In this document: one piece after another, positions 34,954 through 44,095 of the stretch
How positions within the stretch are numbered: position 1 is the stretch's first letter
Layout: each line of letters opens with the position of its first letter
Assembly: GCA_009379825.1 (NCBI GenBank)
Contig: WHTA01000007.1
Span: forward strand, 62,001-126,000
Origin: Streptosporangiales bacterium
Lineage (GTDB): Bacteria > Actinomycetota > Actinomycetes > Streptosporangiales > WHST01
DNA length: 64,000 nucleotides
Reading direction: 5' to 3'
Notes under the pieces: generated by a model
Told to the model about the DNA's origin: nothing
What the model saw: only the letters and a program-made list of their open reading frames with translations
Databases searched by the model: none
Translations under genes and position numbers: made by a program

Positions 34954-37323
34954 GCCCTGGCGCGTGACGACGGTGACCTCCGCGGTCCCCAGGCGTCCGT
35001 GCTCGGCGCGCAACCGCACCGTGCCCGCGCGGCTCGCCACGCTGCGCACCCAGACGGCGCCGACACCCCCGTTCGCGCCGAGGTCGAACGGGTCGTCGCC
35101 GACGAGCTCACCCGGGCCTTCGACGGTCAGCGACAGCTTGCCCGTCACGTAAGGGCGCGGCGAGCCGTGCCTGTCGACCGCGCGGAACGAGACCCTGGTG
35201 GCGTCCGAGCCGTCCGCGCGGATCGCGTCGTCGTCGGCGTGCAGCGCCAGCCGGTCGCCCTTGGTGTCGGCGGAGAACCGGCGCCGCAGCACGCGTTCGC
35301 CGTCCACGTAGCCGTCGATACGCAACTCGCCGGCGGAGGCACCGTCGACGGTCAGGTCGAGGAACGACGGCGGGTACGGCAGGTAAGGGAACCGCGCGAC
35401 CGCTGGCCGCACGGTCGCACGGTGCCCGTCGCCGACGTACACCTCGAGCCGCTCACAGTTGGAGCAGACCATCGCCTCCTTGCCAGGACCGTGCTCTGGC
35501 GAGTCGGCACCGAAGTCCCAGAAGAAGGCGGGCTCGATCACCGGGCGCACGCGGGGGTCGACCTGGGCGCGGTAGATGGTCGCTCCGAGCTTGGGCATGC
35601 GGAACGTGTCGAGCACGCCGTTCCACTTGAGTCCCTCGTAGATACGGTTGCCGCCGTTGATCGACTGGTAGTCGATCGCCGACCAGGCGACCAGGCCGGC
35701 GTAGCGGTCGTCGCTGCCCGCCTGGTTGTGCACCTGCGCGTGCAGGTACGCCTGACGCGCCTGCACGTCGGCGGGGTCGGTGTGCCGGTAGAGAGGTGCG
35801 CCGTCGAGCGACCCGACAGACTCCGTAACGTAGTACGGGATGTCGGGCAACGGCGGCCGCAGCGTCGCCACCTCGCCGGCGCCGAGGTAGTTGTTGTAGG
35901 CGAACACGTCGTGCTGGAAGTCCCTGCGGGAGTACAGTCCACCGACCATCGCGCCGGACGTCTGGCGCGAGTCGTCGAGCTGCTTCGCCACCTTCTCCGT
36001 GCGGGCATAGAAGCCGGGGAAGTTGGCCGACTCGTTGATCCGTACGCCCCAGACGACGACCGACGGGCGGTTGCGGTCGCGCCGGATCATCGTCTCGACG
36101 TCGCGTACCGCAAGGTCCTGCCAGGCCTCGTCGCCGACGTACTGCCAGCCGGGTATCTCCTCGAAGACCAGCAGGCCGAGCTCGTCGCACGCGTCCATGA
36201 ACGCGGCGGACTGCGGATAGTGGGCGCAGCGAACCGCGTTGCAGTTGAGCTCGTTGCGCAGGATCTGGGCGTCGCGACGCTGCACACGGTCCGGCATGGC
36301 CATCCCCGTGTACGGGTACGTCTGGTGCCGGTTGAGGCCGAACAGCTTGACGTGCCGCCCGTTGAGGTAGAACCCGTCCGCTTCGAACCGCGCGTCGCGG
36401 AACCCGATCCTCGTGGCGTACTCGTGCATCCGCTCGTCGTCCACGATGAGCGTCGCGGTGACGTCGTAGAGGTGCGGGTCGTCGACGTCCCAGAGCCTTA
36501 CGTCGCCGAGATCGTCGAGCGTCGCTTCGACCGTGGTGCGCCCCGGTTTGCCGAGCTCGACCGGCACCGACCTGGTGGCCACTACCCGGGCGCCGTCGGT
36601 GAGCCGCACCTCGACGCGTGCACTGCCTGGCAGTGCTTTCGCGCCGTCCAGCGTGCACTCGACGTCCACCCGCCGCTTCGCGGACAGTACGCTCACCGGC
36701 TTGGCGAACACGTCGTCGATGAACACCTGTGGCACCACGCGGAGCGTCACGTCACGGTAGAGCCCGGCGGGCTGCAGGTAGTCGACGGTGATCGCGCCGT
36801 TCTCGTGTCCGGAAGGCGGTACGTCGAGCCAGCGTCCGTCGAGCACGACGGCGAGCACGTTGTCGCCCTCGCGCACGAGGTCGGTGAGCTCGTAGCTGAA
36901 CGGCAGGTAGCCGCCGAGGTGTTCCTCGAGCTCGGTGCCGTTGACCGTCGGTGCCACCGCACTGAGTGCACCTTCGAAGTCGACGAAGACGCGCTTGTTC
37001 GCCAGGTCGTCCGGCGGCCGGAAGTGTCGGCGGTAGATCCACCGGTGTTCCCACGCCTCGATGTCCCAGTTCCGCCAGGAGAGGTCGACGGCGGAGTGCG
37101 GCAGCGTGACCCGTTCGAAGTCGGCGTCGCCGTAGTCGGGACGGGTGCTGCCCTCGATGCACCTGCCGCCGAACAGCCAGTCGGTCGTCAACGGGACCCG
37201 ATCTCCCTCCTGGCCGCGCGCCGTCGCGGCCGCGACGGGCAGGTGCCGCCCGAGCGCGGCGACGGTCGCGAGGCCGGCGCTTGCGCCGAGGAGCTGTCGC
37301 CGGGACAGGCGCCGTACGCTCAT
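34948..37323 (-). CDS. Tat-exported glycoside hydrolase family 2 protein (beta-galactosidase-like)
   Basis: 791 residues from ATG 37323. The leader SRRQLLGASAGLATVAAL is a Tat signal. Then a GH2 sugar-binding domain (about 45-200), an immunoglobulin-like domain (200-310) and the TIM barrel: NRHQTYPYTG, acid/base E431 in GVRINES, nucleophile E501 in YYVTES. A C-terminal all-beta region follows from about 590. Family 2 enzymes cleave beta-galactosides, beta-glucuronides or beta-mannosides. The start overlaps the NPCBM gene (ATGA). As an exported enzyme it would release a sugar that the ABC system upstream imports. Specificity is not decided. Confidence 0.88.
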   Translation of the reverse strand: MSVRRLSRRQLLGASAGLATVAALGRHLPVAAATARGQEGDRVPLTTDWLFGGRCIEGSTRPDYGDADFERVTLPHSAVDLSWRNWDIEAWEHRWIYRRHFRPPDDLANKRVFVDFEGALSAVAPTVNGTELEEHLGGYLPFSYELTDLVREGDNVLAVVLDGRWLDVPPSGHENGAITVDYLQPAGLYRDVTLRVVPQVFIDDVFAKPVSVLSAKRRVDVECTLDGAKALPGSARVEVRLTDGARVVATRSVPVELGKPGRTTVEATLDDLGDVRLWDVDDPHLYDVTATLIVDDERMHEYATRIGFRDARFEADGFYLNGRHVKLFGLNRHQTYPYTGMAMPDRVQRRDAQILRNELNCNAVRCAHYPQSAAFMDACDELGLLVFEEIPGWQYVGDEAWQDLAVRDVETMIRRDRNRPSVVVWGVRINESANFPGFYARTEKVAKQLDDSRQTSGAMVGGLYSRRDFQHDVFAYNNYLGAGEVATLRPPLPDIPYYVTESVGSLDGAPLYRHTDPADVQARQAYLHAQVHNQAGSDDRYAGLVAWSAIDYQSINGGNRIYEGLKWNGVLDTFRMPKLGATIYRAQVDPRVRPVIEPAFFWDFGADSPEHGPGKEAMVCSNCERLEVYVGDGHRATVRPAVARFPYLPYPPSFLDLTVDGASAGELRIDGYVDGERVLRRRFSADTKGDRLALHADDDAIRADGSDATRVSFRAVDRHGSPRPYVTGKLSLTVEGPGELVGDDPFDLGANGGVGAVWVRSVASRAGTVRLRAEHGRLGTAEVTVVTRQGS

Positions 37324-38153
37324 CGCCCGACCTCCAGCCGTGCGTCCGCCCAGTCGGCGCCGTCGTTGGCCTGCCCGTCGGCCGTGGGGTCGGCGACCAG
37401 GTCGAGCTGCTCGATCCCCGTGACGTCGACGGATACCTGCTCCGCGGCCGAACTCCCTGTAAGCACGGGGCTCTCGTAGAGCACCCGCCCGTCCCCGAGC
37501 ACCCGGAACTGGACGCTGCCGGCGCCGCCGCGCACGTCGTCGATGCCGACCACGGCCGTGAAGCGCGTGCACTTCCCGCCGAGATGTACGCCGACGACGC
37601 TGCGGGCGTTGGTCCCGATGCCCTTCTCGTACGTCTTCCCGTCCAGCCGGATCGGCCCGCCGTCACCGGGCCTCAGCTGGCCGTTCGCCGCGTCCCGCTC
37701 GATCGGGCCGTACCCGTTGGTCGCCCAGGAGAAGTCCAGGTCGCTGACGTAGACGTCCTTGTCAGGTGCCGGCGGCGGCACCACGGCGACGCTGCGCGCA
37801 GCGGTCACCGATCTGCGGTCACCTGGCCGGCCGTACGTGGCTGTTGCAGTCAGCTGCATGTCGTACGGCGGTGCCTCTGCCCGCAACGGTGCCGCCCATC
37901 GCCAGCGCGATCTGACCGAGCTACCTGACCGCACGTCGGAGTGCTTGGTCGCGGTGGTGGGGGAGAAGACCCCTGGACCGTGGAGCGCGAGGACGACATC
38001 GCCGGCCAGCGGTGCGTCGAACGTGACGCCGACTTCCGTCACGAAGTCGGGCACCCCCTGCCGGTCCGGCCGTGCGGATGCGAACGCGATGTCCCACACG
38101 GTCAGCGGGGCGTCCACCTGCTCGGGAGCATCGATGCTCAGGCCGTCGTCCAT
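37320..38153 (-). CDS. NPCBM-domain protein without catalytic domain
   Basis: 277 residues. The C-terminal half (about 135-275) is an NPCBM carbohydrate-binding module (VSDLDFSWATNGYGPIERD, YEKGIGTNARSVV, FTAVVGIDD). The N-terminal half is beta-rich and resembles the NEW3-type Ig domain found beside NPCBM in alpha-galactosidases. There is no signal peptide at this start and no hydrolase domain, unusual for a module that binds extracellular glycans. No Shine-Dalgarno is evident before ATG 38153, so the true start may differ. Coupled to the GH2 gene by ATGA, it may act as that enzyme's accessory binding subunit. Confidence 0.72.
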   Translation of the reverse strand: MDDGLSIDAPEQVDAPLTVWDIAFASARPDRQGVPDFVTEVGVTFDAPLAGDVVLALHGPGVFSPTTATKHSDVRSGSSVRSRWRWAAPLRAEAPPYDMQLTATATYGRPGDRRSVTAARSVAVVPPPAPDKDVYVSDLDFSWATNGYGPIERDAANGQLRPGDGGPIRLDGKTYEKGIGTNARSVVGVHLGGKCTRFTAVVGIDDVRGGAGSVQFRVLGDGRVLYESPVLTGSSAAEQVSVDVTGIEQLDLVADPTADGQANDGADWADARLEVGR

Positions 38154-38216
38154 GTCGGAGGTCTTACCACGTTGTAGAACAGACGGACAAGGCCGAGCAC
38201 GCGGCGTTACGCCGGC

Positions 38217-39011
38217 TCAGCGCCTCAACAGCTTCGCGACGCGGGGGAGCACCTCGGCGGGCGGGCCGCTGAGGCGACACTCCATGGCCAGCCAGCCGTC
38301 GTAGCCGATGTCGGCGAGGGCGTCCAGGCAGGCGTCCCAGTCCAGGTGGCCGGCGCCCGGCTCGAGCCGGTTGGTGTCGCCGAGCTGGCCGTGCGCGATG
38401 AGCGGTCCGACGTCCCTGAGGCTCTGCGCCGGGTTGCCCTCTTCGATGCTCATGTGGAAGAAGTCGGCCATTACACGTACGGACGGTAGGTTCACCTCAC
38501 GGACCAGCTCGGCGGCCTTGGCGAGGGTGTTGACCATGTGGTCCTCGTACCGGTTCAGCGGTTCGAGCAACACCACGGTGCCTTCGCGTGCGGCGTGCTC
38601 GCCGAGCGCGGTGAGCTCCTCGACCAGCACGGCCCTGTCGTCCTCGGGCGACCGGGGTGGCGTGAACGGCGGCAGCCGGCGGGAGAACAGGCCGTACGCC
38701 GCGGGCGTGACGGCACCGAACCCGCCGGCGACCGCGATCGTCGACAGCAGCTCTTTCATCCCGGCGCGTGCCTGCGCCCTGCGGTCGGGGTCGAAGTCGC
38801 CGATGAAGCGGTCCATCTGCACACAGACCGACGGCATCACCACGCCGGCTTCCCTGGCGGCCGCGAGCTCGTCGCGGCGTGCAGCGAAGATGCCGTCGCC
38901 CTTGCCGAGCAGCTCGATGCCGTCGAAGCCTACGGAGCGCGCGAACTCGAACTTCTCGACCAGATCGGCACCTTCGAGCATGTGCTCCTGGGCAGCGAGG
39001 CGGATGGGCAT
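38217..39011 (-). CDS. sugar phosphate isomerase/epimerase family protein (AP endonuclease 2 fold)
   Basis: 264 residues forming a TIM barrel with metal ligands suggested by LLEPLNRYEDHMVNT, VMADFFHMSIEE, IAHGQLGDTNR and AMECRLSG. Relatives include IolE, IolI, hydroxypyruvate isomerase and the lyases that eliminate aglycones from 3-keto-glycosides. Cytoplasmic. It is ten bases after the dehydrogenase gene, so an oxidation/isomerisation pair is plausible. A second, distantly related member lies at 43175-44095 in the same operon. Confidence 0.83.
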   Translation of the reverse strand: MPIRLAAQEHMLEGADLVEKFEFARSVGFDGIELLGKGDGIFAARRDELAAAREAGVVMPSVCVQMDRFIGDFDPDRRAQARAGMKELLSTIAVAGGFGAVTPAAYGLFSRRLPPFTPPRSPEDDRAVLVEELTALGEHAAREGTVVLLEPLNRYEDHMVNTLAKAAELVREVNLPSVRVMADFFHMSIEEGNPAQSLRDVGPLIAHGQLGDTNRLEPGAGHLDWDACLDALADIGYDGWLAMECRLSGPPAEVLPRVAKLLRR

Positions 39012-39021
39012 CGACTCTCCT

Positions 39022-40056
39022 TCAGAACTCGATGACGACTTGCAGGGACTTCGCCGGCGACTCGTCGAGCGCGCGGAACGCTGCCGGTGCCCCGTCGACG
39101 GGCACGACCTCGCTGATCAGCGGCAGCACCTGGAGCTTGCCGCTGGCGGCGAGGTCGACCGCCGTGCGCTGCAGCCGGTACGTGTCCCAGCGGTACGACA
39201 GCGCCGGCGCGACACCGGAGATCTGTGAGCACATGACCTGCACGCGGTTGTGGTGGAACTCCTCCCCCAGCGCCAGGCCCATGCCTTCCCGCTGGAAGAA
39301 GCCGGCGGCGACCACCCGCGCGCTGTACGCCACCGACCTGATGGCCTCGTGCAGCGCGGGATACGCACCGCTGACCTCGAGTGCCACGTCCGCGCCGCGT
39401 CCTTCTGTCAGCTCGTGGATCCGTTCCGCGACTTCGCCCTTCGTCGCGTCGAGAACGGTGTCGGCGCCGAGCTCCCGCGCTTTCGCCAACCGGTCAGACA
39501 GGGTGTCCACGCCGATGACCCTGGCTCCGTTCAGCGCGGCGAGCTGCGCGACCAGCTGGCCGGGTACACCGAGCCCGAACACGGCGACGGTCTCGCCGAC
39601 GTGGATGTCGGCGTCCAGCATGACGTTGAGCGCGATCGCGCCGATCTGGGAGAAGATGCCCACCTTCGGGTCGATGCCCGGGGCGAGGACGCGTTGCGCC
39701 GCGTACTCCGCCGGCTTGGTCGTCAGCGCCCGGTGACCCCAGGTGCCCCACACCACCTGTCCCAGCTGCACGTCACGGACGTCGCCGCCGACCTCGACGA
39801 TCTCGCCGACCTCCTCGTAGCCCCAACCGTCGACCGGGTAGGCGAGCGTGCTGTCGCCGGGGACGAAGAGCCTCCGCTCGGGGTCCCAACGCTTGTCGAG
39901 GTACGGGTTGGAGCCACGGTACGCCGTCAGCTCGGTGCCCGCCGAGATGCCGGAGTAGAGGGTGCGGATGCGTACGTCGCCGGCGCCGAGCTCGGCCTCC
40001 GGCTCGTCGACGACCGACGCCTCGCGTGCAGCCGCGAACCTGACCACCTTGGCCAT
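39022..40056 (-). CDS. zinc-type medium-chain dehydrogenase/reductase
   Basis: 344 residues. Medium-chain dehydrogenase fold: the GroES-like half with YSGISAGTELTAYRG and GWGYEEVGEIVEVG, and the NAD-binding half with VFGLGVPGQLVAQLAAL. The usual structural-zinc four-Cys lobe is absent, and the catalytic Cys at the first zinc ligand is Ser (YSGISAG), as in the bacteriochlorophyllide/sorbitol-like subgroup, so zinc dependence is doubtful. Expected to oxidise a sugar or polyol hydroxyl with NAD(P). Located between the permease genes and an isomerase gene of the sugar operon. Confidence 0.82.
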   Translation of the reverse strand: MAKVVRFAAAREASVVDEPEAELGAGDVRIRTLYSGISAGTELTAYRGSNPYLDKRWDPERRLFVPGDSTLAYPVDGWGYEEVGEIVEVGGDVRDVQLGQVVWGTWGHRALTTKPAEYAAQRVLAPGIDPKVGIFSQIGAIALNVMLDADIHVGETVAVFGLGVPGQLVAQLAALNGARVIGVDTLSDRLAKARELGADTVLDATKGEVAERIHELTEGRGADVALEVSGAYPALHEAIRSVAYSARVVAAGFFQREGMGLALGEEFHHNRVQVMCSQISGVAPALSYRWDTYRLQRTAVDLAASGKLQVLPLISEVVPVDGAPAAFRALDESPAKSLQVVIEF

Positions 40057-40083
40057 GGAACGGATCCCTTTCTCTCGTAGGAG

Positions 40084-40938
40084 TCAGCCCTTGACCGCGC
40101 CAGCCATGAAGCCGCGGAGCAGCTGTCGCTGGGCGACCAGGAAGACGGCGATGACGGGAAGCACGGTGAGCAGCGAGCCGGCAGCCAGCGGGCCGATGTC
40201 CAGTGTGCGGCCGCTGGCAAGAAGGTACAGGCCCGCGGTCAGCGGCCGGTACTCCCCACCGGGCAGGTAGAGCAGCGGCACAAGGAAGTTGTTCCAGTTC
40301 TGCAGGAAGGCGAACACCGTCAGCGCGCCGGCGGCGGAGCGGACGAACGGCAGCATCACGTGCAGGAAGATCTGCCACTCGCTCGCACCGTCCACCCTGG
40401 CAGCCTGCTCGAACTCGTTCGGGATGTCGATGAAGAACGACCGCATCATGAACGTGCCGAACGCCAGCTGGGTCATGGTGAGCACGAGGATCGCGCCGAT
40501 CAGAGTGTCGAGCAGACCGAGCTGACGCAGCTGGAAGTACAACGGGATCATGATGGTGAAGAACGGCACGAGCAGCCCGAGCATCATCGCGTAGAACAGC
40601 AGGTCCCTGCCCAAGAACGCGCATCGCGCGAACGCGTAGCCGGCCGCGGTCGCCAGCACCACGACGAGCACGGTGCTCGGCACCGCGAGCAGCACGCTGT
40701 TCAGGAAGTACTCGCTGAAGTTCGCCCGCGTCCACGCCGCGGCGATGTTCTCCACGCTGAACGAGGTGAACAGATCGAACGGCGCCGTCCGTACGTCCTC
40801 GGGAGTTCGGATGGCGGTGGAGAGGATCAACAGCGGCGGGAACAGTGAGAGGAACGCGAACGCCAGCAACACCAGCTGCCTTACGGCACTCGTCGACGGG
40901 GTCTGTCCGGGTCGGCGACTCGAACCCGTGATGGTCAT
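40084..40938 (-). CDS. carbohydrate ABC transporter permease (MalG type)
   Basis: 284 residues with six membrane helices and the EAA loop EFEQAARVDGASEWQIFLHVMLP, the contact site for the ATPase. The MalG-type family (CUT1) imports mono- and oligosaccharides. ATG 40938 overlaps the stop of the partner permease gene. As in most actinobacterial CUT1 operons there is no ATPase gene nearby; a shared MsiK-like ATPase encoded elsewhere would energise it. Confidence 0.93.
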   Translation of the reverse strand: MTITGSSRRPGQTPSTSAVRQLVLLAFAFLSLFPPLLILSTAIRTPEDVRTAPFDLFTSFSVENIAAAWTRANFSEYFLNSVLLAVPSTVLVVVLATAAGYAFARCAFLGRDLLFYAMMLGLLVPFFTIMIPLYFQLRQLGLLDTLIGAILVLTMTQLAFGTFMMRSFFIDIPNEFEQAARVDGASEWQIFLHVMLPFVRSAAGALTVFAFLQNWNNFLVPLLYLPGGEYRPLTAGLYLLASGRTLDIGPLAAGSLLTVLPVIAVFLVAQRQLLRGFMAGAVKG

Positions 40939-41852
40939 CCGGCCTTCTCCTGTACGTGCCTGCGCTGCATCCGGTTCAGGATGATGACGAACGGCAATGA
41001 GAGCAGCGTGACCATCAGTGCCAGCGCGGTGCCGTAACCGACCCGGTTCAGGGTGAATGCGTTCTCGAACGCGTACGTGCCGAGCACCTCGGTGGCGTTG
41101 CCCGGTCCGCCGCCGGTCATGATGAAGACGATGTCGAAGACGCTGAAGCCGCCGACGAGGATCACCGTCGTCACCATCAGGAAGACGGGCATGATCTGTG
41201 GGAGTACGACGTGCACGAGACGCTGCAACGCGTTCGCGCCGTCGATGCGTGCGGCGTCGACCAGGTCGAGGTCGACGTTCTGCAGGGCGGCGAGGAAAAT
41301 GACCACCGCGAAGCCGAACGTCGCCCAGATCGCCGTCGCGAGCACGGCGAAAAGCGCTGTGTCAGGTTCACCGAGCCAGCCGCGTGCCAGGGCGTCAAGC
41401 CCGATTGCGTTCAGCACCTTGTTCACCCAGCCGTACACCGGGTCGTAGATCCACGTCCAGGCGATGCCGATCACCACCTGGGGGAGCACGTAGGGCAGGA
41501 AGAACGCCAACCGGTAGGCGAGCACGCCCCTTGCGCCGCTCCAGAGCAGCACGGCGAGCAGCAGGCCGATGACCAACGGCGCCGCTGTGCCGATGACGAT
41601 CCAGATGGCGTTGTTCGCGAGTGCGTGCCACACCTGGCCGTCGGTGAGCATCTCCACGAAGTTGCGCAACCCGACGAACGGGGCCTGCGGCACCACCCCA
41701 TTCCAGCTGGTCAGCGAGAAGTAGCCGGCGCTGACCAAGGGGAAGAGAAAGAAGAGGGCCATGAGTGCCATCGCGGGCGCGGCGAGCAAGACGCCGAGTC
41801 GCGCCTTTGCTCGCCGCGTCGCGGTGACACCGGCCTCCCTTACTGCGGCCAC
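40935..41852 (-). CDS. carbohydrate ABC transporter permease (MalF type)
   Basis: 305 residues, GTG 41852 one base after the binding-protein stop. Six to seven hydrophobic helices and the EAA loop NVDLDLVDAARIDGANALQRLVHVVLPQI. Pairs with the MalG-type subunit to form the CUT1 membrane channel. The N-terminal GVLLAAPAMALMALFFLFPLVSAGYFSLTSWNG is typical of MalF/UgpA-type proteins. Substrate specificity rests with the binding protein. Confidence 0.93.
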   Translation of the reverse strand: MAAVREAGVTATRRAKARLGVLLAAPAMALMALFFLFPLVSAGYFSLTSWNGVVPQAPFVGLRNFVEMLTDGQVWHALANNAIWIVIGTAAPLVIGLLLAVLLWSGARGVLAYRLAFFLPYVLPQVVIGIAWTWIYDPVYGWVNKVLNAIGLDALARGWLGEPDTALFAVLATAIWATFGFAVVIFLAALQNVDLDLVDAARIDGANALQRLVHVVLPQIMPVFLMVTTVILVGGFSVFDIVFIMTGGGPGNATEVLGTYAFENAFTLNRVGYGTALALMVTLLSLPFVIILNRMQRRHVQEKAG

Positions 41853-41853
41853 G

Positions 41854-43137
41854 TCACTTTCCTGGTTTCTCGTACGCGTCCGCCATGTCCGCCGCGCACT
41901 CCTTCGGTGTCTTCTGATCGACGAGCACGCCCTGGAGTCCGTCCCACATGGCCTTGTTGAACGACTGCTTCATCAGCACGTCGATGTTGTAGCCGAACTT
42001 GCCTTCGCCGGACGCGATCGAGCTCGTGTCGTCCAGGATCTGCCGGAAGAGCGGGGTCGCCTGCACGTCGTCCGTCTTGACCGGGAAGGCGGGGATGCTC
42101 TTCATCTGCTCGACCTGCCACTTGCCGTGCTCCTGCGTCTGGACGAAGTCGAGATACTTCACGGCCAGGTCGGGGTTCGCGGTCTTCGCCGAGACGAACG
42201 TGCCGGAACCGAGGCCGGCGGCCGGATAGCCGGGCCCGGACTCCGAGGGGAACGGCATGAAGCCGACGTCGAACTCGGCGGACTTCTCGATGTCGTGTGC
42301 CAGCCAGGAACCGGTGAGTGTCATGCCGGCCTTCTGCTTGTAGAGGAGCGCGTTCGCGTTGTCGTACGTGATCGCGTTCGGGCTCTTCGGCAGAAAGCCC
42401 TTCTTGCGGTAGTCGACGAAGAACAGCTCGATGGCGTCGACGACCTCGGGGCTGTCCCACGACTTCTTGCCCTCGATCAGGTCCTGCATCACCTTCGGCC
42501 CGACGGCGCTGCTCAACGGCGCGCTTAGTGCGTGGCCGGCTTCCCAGCCCTCCTTGTTGGAGAACGCGATCGGGGTGACGCCGGCATTGCTCAACTTCGA
42601 GGCGCCGGCCTCCAGGTCGGCGAGGTTCTTCGGCTCGTCGATGCCGTGCTTTGCGAACATGTCCTTGTTGTAGAAGAGGCCGATCTCCTCCACCTGGTCG
42701 GGTACGCCCACGACCTTCCCGCCGAACGTGACCCGCTGCTTCGCCCAGTCGTAGATGGGCCAGTCGTTCTTCTTGTACGCGTCGGACAGGTCGTAGAGCA
42801 GACCCGCCTCGGCAAGCACACCCGCGAAGCCTGGCCCGGTGTCGTAGCTGAAGATGTCCGGGCCCTTGCCGCTCTGCAACTGCGTCTGCAGCACGGTGCG
42901 CAGCTGGTCGTTGGGCATCACATTGAGCTTGACGTGCTTGCCCGGGTGTTGTTTCTCGAACTTCTTGATCTGGCTCTTGATCGCCGTCACCTGCTCGGGG
43001 TCTTCCGGTTGCCCGATCAGGTAGGTCAGCGTGTCTTCGTTCCCCCCGGATGACTGGGTGGCGCCGCCGGTGCACCCGGCGAGTAGCCCTATCGCAGTCA
43101 CAAACGCGAGCCCCGTCGTTGCGGCTGCACGTCGCAT
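41854..43137 (-). CDS. carbohydrate ABC transporter substrate-binding lipoprotein
   Basis: 427 residues. Lipoprotein signal with lipobox LLAGC (C22), followed by a Gly/Ser-rich linker and a two-lobed extracellular solute-binding protein family 1 domain (FEKQHPGKHVKLN, GPDIFSYDTG, EIGLFYNKDMFAKHG, KAGMTLTGSWLA). Attached to the outer membrane face it would bind the mono- or disaccharide released by the Tat-exported GH2 enzyme and deliver it to the permeases encoded next. Confidence 0.93.
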   Translation of the reverse strand: MRRAAATTGLAFVTAIGLLAGCTGGATQSSGGNEDTLTYLIGQPEDPEQVTAIKSQIKKFEKQHPGKHVKLNVMPNDQLRTVLQTQLQSGKGPDIFSYDTGPGFAGVLAEAGLLYDLSDAYKKNDWPIYDWAKQRVTFGGKVVGVPDQVEEIGLFYNKDMFAKHGIDEPKNLADLEAGASKLSNAGVTPIAFSNKEGWEAGHALSAPLSSAVGPKVMQDLIEGKKSWDSPEVVDAIELFFVDYRKKGFLPKSPNAITYDNANALLYKQKAGMTLTGSWLAHDIEKSAEFDVGFMPFPSESGPGYPAAGLGSGTFVSAKTANPDLAVKYLDFVQTQEHGKWQVEQMKSIPAFPVKTDDVQATPLFRQILDDTSSIASGEGKFGYNIDVLMKQSFNKAMWDGLQGVLVDQKTPKECAADMADAYEKPGK

Positions 43138-43174
43138 GGTTCCTCCTCGTTGAGTTGACCGGGGTGTGTGCCGG

Positions 43175-44095
43175 CTAGGCGACGATGAGCGGGCGCAGTG
43201 TCCGGTGCGCGATCTGCAGGCCCTGGGTCACCCGCTCGTCGGTGCCGCCCCAGACCGGGTCTTCGTGCTCGACCGAGACGGTGCCCTCGTACCCGCCCTC
43301 GTAGAGGGTGTCGACGACCCGGCGCCAGTCGACGTCGCCGAGCCCCGGGATCCGGTACCGCCACCAGCCGATGTCCCACGGCGACTTGCGTTCCTGTGTC
43401 TTGCCGAAGATGCCGTACCTGTTGCGTGCCTGCAGGTTCACCTCGGCGTCCTTCGCCTGGGTGTGCAGTACCCGGTCGGTGTACGGCTGCAGTGCGGTGA
43501 CCGGGTCGATGCCGAGCCACACCAGGTGGCTCGGGTCGTAGTTCAGGTAGAAGCCGAGGGTGAACATCCACTCCCACAGCTCCGGTGAGTACGCCAGGTT
43601 CGCCGGGTAGCCGTCCAGGTGCCAGCCCTCCATCGGGCAGTTCTCAACGACGAGGCGTACACCGTGGTCTTCGGCGTACTTCGTCAGCGGCGGCAGGATG
43701 CGTTCGCCGAGCTCGAGGTTCTCTTGCACGCTCTTGCCGATGTCGCGGCCGATGAAGGTGCCGACGTAGGGGCAGCCGAGCAGCGAGGCGGCGTCGATGC
43801 AGTGCCGCAGGTGTTCGTGGATCTGCTCGCGCCTGCTCTCGTCGCCGTGCAGGTTGTTCTCGTAGTAGCCGATGGCGGAGAGGCCGAGGCCGTGCTTGTC
43901 GAAGAGCGCGTGTACGTCGTCGGCGGCGGCGCGGTCGAAGTTCGCGACGTCGATGTGGCTCGCCTCGAAGGCGCGGGAGCCGACGCGCGGCCAGGCGGCG
44001 ACCTCGAGCGCCTCGTACTCGGCGCCGGCCGCCCAGGCGGCGATGTCGGCGAGCTGCCAGGACGGCAGGCAGGCGGTGAGGAATCCAAGCTTCAT
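43175..44095 (-). CDS. sugar phosphate isomerase/epimerase family protein (AP endonuclease 2 fold)
   Basis: 306 residues; ATG 44095 overlaps the Gfo/Idh gene stop (ATGA). TIM-barrel metal ligands: LVVENCPMEGW (Glu), FYLNYDPSHLVWLG (Asp, His), HTQAKDAEVN (His, Asp) and VSVEHEDPVW (Glu). This set is complete and matches inosose dehydratase/isomerase-like proteins. Translational coupling to a Gfo/Idh/MocA dehydrogenase suggests the pair oxidises a sugar ring carbon and then isomerises or eliminates, as in inositol and 3-keto-glycoside pathways. Confidence 0.88.
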   Translation of the reverse strand: MKLGFLTACLPSWQLADIAAWAAGAEYEALEVAAWPRVGSRAFEASHIDVANFDRAAADDVHALFDKHGLGLSAIGYYENNLHGDESRREQIHEHLRHCIDAASLLGCPYVGTFIGRDIGKSVQENLELGERILPPLTKYAEDHGVRLVVENCPMEGWHLDGYPANLAYSPELWEWMFTLGFYLNYDPSHLVWLGIDPVTALQPYTDRVLHTQAKDAEVNLQARNRYGIFGKTQERKSPWDIGWWRYRIPGLGDVDWRRVVDTLYEGGYEGTVSVEHEDPVWGGTDERVTQGLQIAHRTLRPLIVA

